A stretch of DNA of 6,853 nt from Sphaerochaeta sp. (lineage in GTDB: Bacteria > Spirochaetota > Spirochaetia > Sphaerochaetales > Sphaerochaetaceae), in assembly GCA_003456855.1 (NCBI GenBank), contig DMOO01000172.1, forward strand, positions 1 to 6,853, read 5' to 3'. The number at the start of each line of letters is the position of its first letter. The stretch's first letter is position 1. The notes beneath the pieces were generated by a model, which saw nothing but the letters and a program-made list of their open reading frames with translations, did no database searches and was not told the DNA's origin. Below, one piece after another: positions 4,805 to 6,853 of this stretch. The position numbers were made by a program, and so were the translations under genes.

Positions 4805-6853
4805 TCAAAATTGGAACTGTTTGGTTACACTGAACCCAATAGTATCCAAAATATCGAAAACAGACAACTCTTGCGGATAGGTGAAGACACTCACCGTTCC
4901 CATAGGTGTCTCCCAGTCAAGGCTTATCTCAGTGTCCAGGATCAGGTCCTTTGTGAGGAAGTGACCGACATCGTCTGAAAGCTTTACACTGCTGTCAGCC
5001 TTGAGCATAAGCCTGATTCGTATGAAGAAGTCCTCGCCGACGTACTTTCCGGCGAAGATCGATGTATTGTCCAGATATCTTGCAAGCATGCTTACATCTC
5101 CCCTACCCGTGAGCTCACCCGGGAGTGCATCGATGATGATGTTGGAGAGGATGTTGGACCTTGCCGAGAAGATATCCAGGTTGAGTGCATTTCTTATTGT
5201 GCTTCCAATGGAGTAACTCTTGTTGGACTCCAGGATTCCTACCCTCTGCAGTGTCTGCGTTGCAGTTGCGGCGAAGGTGGCAAGAGAAGAGAGAGAGAGG
5301 TTCTGGTCCAAGGCACTTGAAGCCAGGACGCTCTGTCCGAGCATCGCCAGAATCTCGTTCTCGTCCTTGGCCGGTGTGCTTGCGAATCTTGGAGAGATGT
5401 TGTCAAGCGTCGAGTTCTGCAGAATCAGGCTGATGACGACCTTGTTTCCATCGCTGTCATAGTCTGTGATCTCAGCGGTGAGGTTCAGGAGCAGCGGGAA
5501 CGAGGTCGATGAGTACTTCCTCTCGGAAAGGTCTACACTTCCCTGTTTGATTATGAAGTCGTTGTGAAAGTAATAGACCTGACCAGTCTTGATCGAGAGG
5601 CCTCCATCTGTGGAGAACTTTCCGTCAGACAGAATCAGCTCAACGGTCTTGTCCTCATCCAAGGTGAAGTTGATGAAGGAGTTGTCCTTCTCCGGATAGT
5701 AGAACTCTACATCGTGGCCCGTTGTGATCTTCATGTCCAGATCCATGTTGAAGCCTCCACCATTGTTGGCCTGGTTGATGTACCAGTCTGGAAGCTCCTC
5801 CTCGATTCTGAAGTCGATCAAGGTGTTCGATACATTGATGTCTGTGTTCATGTAGCCCTTTCCACCGGAGAATCCGAAGTTGAGCATTCCCGAAGCATCC
5901 ATCCTGAGCTCCATCTCAACGCCAGCAGAGTTCGGAAACCAGAAATCAAGCGGAGTGTTCTTGTCTATGTTAAGCGTCAGGTCGAAAAGCTCGAAATAGA
6001 GGCCCTGCATGACGATTTCCATTGCAATGTCGCCATAGAAGTAACGGCCATCCTTCTCTCCATAGCCGGAGAGCGGAGTCCTTGATATGACCATCGAGTG
6101 GTCAACAAGGGACATTGTGGCGTTCTTCACTGTGAAGATCTGGTCAGGCATGTAGAACATATTCATTGCGAAGGATTGGCAATAGGCCATTCCATAGAAG
6201 CTCGGATCTGAAGACGGACCCTTCAGCAGTACGTCTCCGGTGATGTTCCCATCAACGAAGGCGAAGGATGGCATGTCCATGAACTGGTTCAGGATCGGAA
6301 GCGGGAAATAAAGGTCATTGATCAGAAGATCAAGCTCCTTTCCAACCTTACCCTTCATCTTAAGATTTATTGGAATCGTGTCATCAATTGCTATGTCCAC
6401 GTATTTCTCATTGAAATCGAAGTAACCGTTTATATGCTCACCGCCCATTGAAAGGACGTTGTTCTCAAGCTTCATATCCACCTTGATGTCAGGCATGCTG
6501 TAGCCATCTGCAAGTTTGATGTCAGTGAAACCGACGGCGAAGTCCATGGTGTAGTCAAGACCCGCAAGAAGTTGGAAAATTCCTGTGGCAAGGGACTCGA
6601 CCTTCGCATCTATCGTTATGTTTCCGCTCTGGGATACCAGGTCACCAGTCTTGAATACCCTTTCATTGAGGAACGAGAGCGAACCGTTCAGCACCATCTT
6701 ACCGAAATCAGCGACCAGGTCCACATTGTTGATCTGGAAGGTCCCCATATGCCCGCCGGTGTCATACAGGGAGAAGATCCGGTCGTTGTACACGGCATTG
6801 AGTCCGAACTTGTTGTCCTTTCCCCAGTTAAGTGCACCGCTTGCATAGAATGA
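4805..6853 (-). CDS. tamB: TamB-family translocation/assembly module protein, C-terminal part (5' truncated by window edge)
   Basis: The frame is open from the right edge (6853) to a TGA at 4807-4805, giving 682 codons. No start is visible and the GTG at 6793 is internal, since 20 further in-frame codons precede it. Family TamB proteins are usually well over 1000 residues, so roughly the C-terminal half is present. The protein alternates short polar and hydrophobic beta-strands, as expected of the long TamB beta-taco groove. Recognisable elements (numbered from the first visible codon) are a GDVLLKG..SDPSFYG segment near 206-221, a G.LSIKTGQVYYF..DFIIKQGSVDLS segment near 418-443, KDENEILAMLG near 496-506, and AGKYVGEDFFIRIRLML near 591-607. 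The last two match the conserved TamB C-terminal domain (formerly DUF490). The protein ends in aromatic QFQF. In the family, the N-terminus is anchored in the inner membrane and the C-terminus meets the outer-membrane Omp85 partner. The bamA gene 37 bp downstream fits BamA as that partner, but this is inference. The family is secure; the exact role (protein assembly or lipid transport) is not. Confidence 0.85.
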   Translation of the reverse strand, partial: SFYASGALNWGKDNKFGLNAVYNDRIFSLYDTGGHMGTFQINNVDLVADFGKMVLNGSLSFLNERVFKTGDLVSQSGNITIDAKVESLATGIFQLLAGLDYTMDFAVGFTDIKLADGYSMPDIKVDMKLENNVLSMGGEHINGYFDFNEKYVDIAIDDTIPINLKMKGKVGKELDLLINDLYFPLPILNQFMDMPSFAFVDGNITGDVLLKGPSSDPSFYGMAYCQSFAMNMFYMPDQIFTVKNATMSLVDHSMVISRTPLSGYGEKDGRYFYGDIAMEIVMQGLYFELFDLTLNIDKNTPLDFWFPNSAGVEMELRMDASGMLNFGFSGGKGYMNTDINVSNTLIDFRIEEELPDWYINQANNGGGFNMDLDMKITTGHDVEFYYPEKDNSFINFTLDEDKTVELILSDGKFSTDGGLSIKTGQVYYFHNDFIIKQGSVDLSERKYSSTSFPLLLNLTAEITDYDSDGNKVVISLILQNSTLDNISPRFASTPAKDENEILAMLGQSVLASSALDQNLSLSSLATFAATATQTLQRVGILESNKSYSIGSTIRNALNLDIFSARSNILSNIIIDALPGELTGRGDVSMLARYLDNTSIFAGKYVGEDFFIRIRLMLKADSSVKLSDDVGHFLTKDLILDTEISLDWETPMGTVSVFTYPQELSVFDILDTIGFSVTKQFQF

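Noticed and set aside
5284..5299. GA/CT dinucleotide run inside tamB
   Set aside because: About five repeat units that simply encode Leu-Ser-Leu-Ser in frame. No sign of a variable tract.
5564..6085. 173-codon plus-strand open frame opposite tamB
   Set aside because: The opposite strand carries a continuous TamB frame. This frame has no signal, domain or convincing ribosome site, so it is a shadow.

Overview
The window reads as a conserved chromosomal stretch from a spirochaete. All real genes lie on the minus strand, transcribed from high to low coordinates in the order tamB-like, bamA, mutS. Lineage is judged from two things. The MutS ATPase segment has spirochaete-like wording (CRVG..DNLARGESTFLVEMQEAA, STQDGMSIAYA). 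The order TamB-BamA-(Skp/OmpH)-MutS is also known from Treponema pallidum (TP0325-TP0328). Codon use favours G/C at third positions (AAG, GAG, CAG, TAC). That suits a moderate-GC relative such as Sphaerochaeta or a gut treponeme better than T. pallidum, but the genus is inferred, not shown.

Layout. 6853-4805: the last 682 codons of a TamB-family protein, whose 5' part lies outside the window. 4767-2224: a full-length Omp85/BamA gene with a signal peptide, five POTRA domains and a C-terminal barrel. It is cut by a single in-frame TAA (3822-3820) inside POTRA4, with the same reading frame open on both sides. 2212 to the left edge: the first 737 codons of mutS, starting at TTG, with mismatch-recognition, core and most of the ATPase domain; the C-terminal end is off the window. 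Intergenic gaps are 37 bp (tamB-bamA) and 11 bp (bamA-mutS), and no terminator is visible, so this is probably one operon. The plus strand holds no convincing gene, and I see no RNA gene, mobile element, CRISPR or long repeat.

Function. BamA inserts beta-barrel proteins into the outer membrane. TamB-like proteins span the periplasm and are linked to outer-membrane protein assembly and/or phospholipid transport. MutS starts DNA mismatch repair and appears to be carried along in the operon.

The points worth a second look are the in-frame stop in the normally essential bamA, the missing skp/ompH between bamA and mutS, and a 7-bp hairpin that would mask the mutS ribosome-binding site with the TTG start in its loop. 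I did not find a new multi-gene system here.
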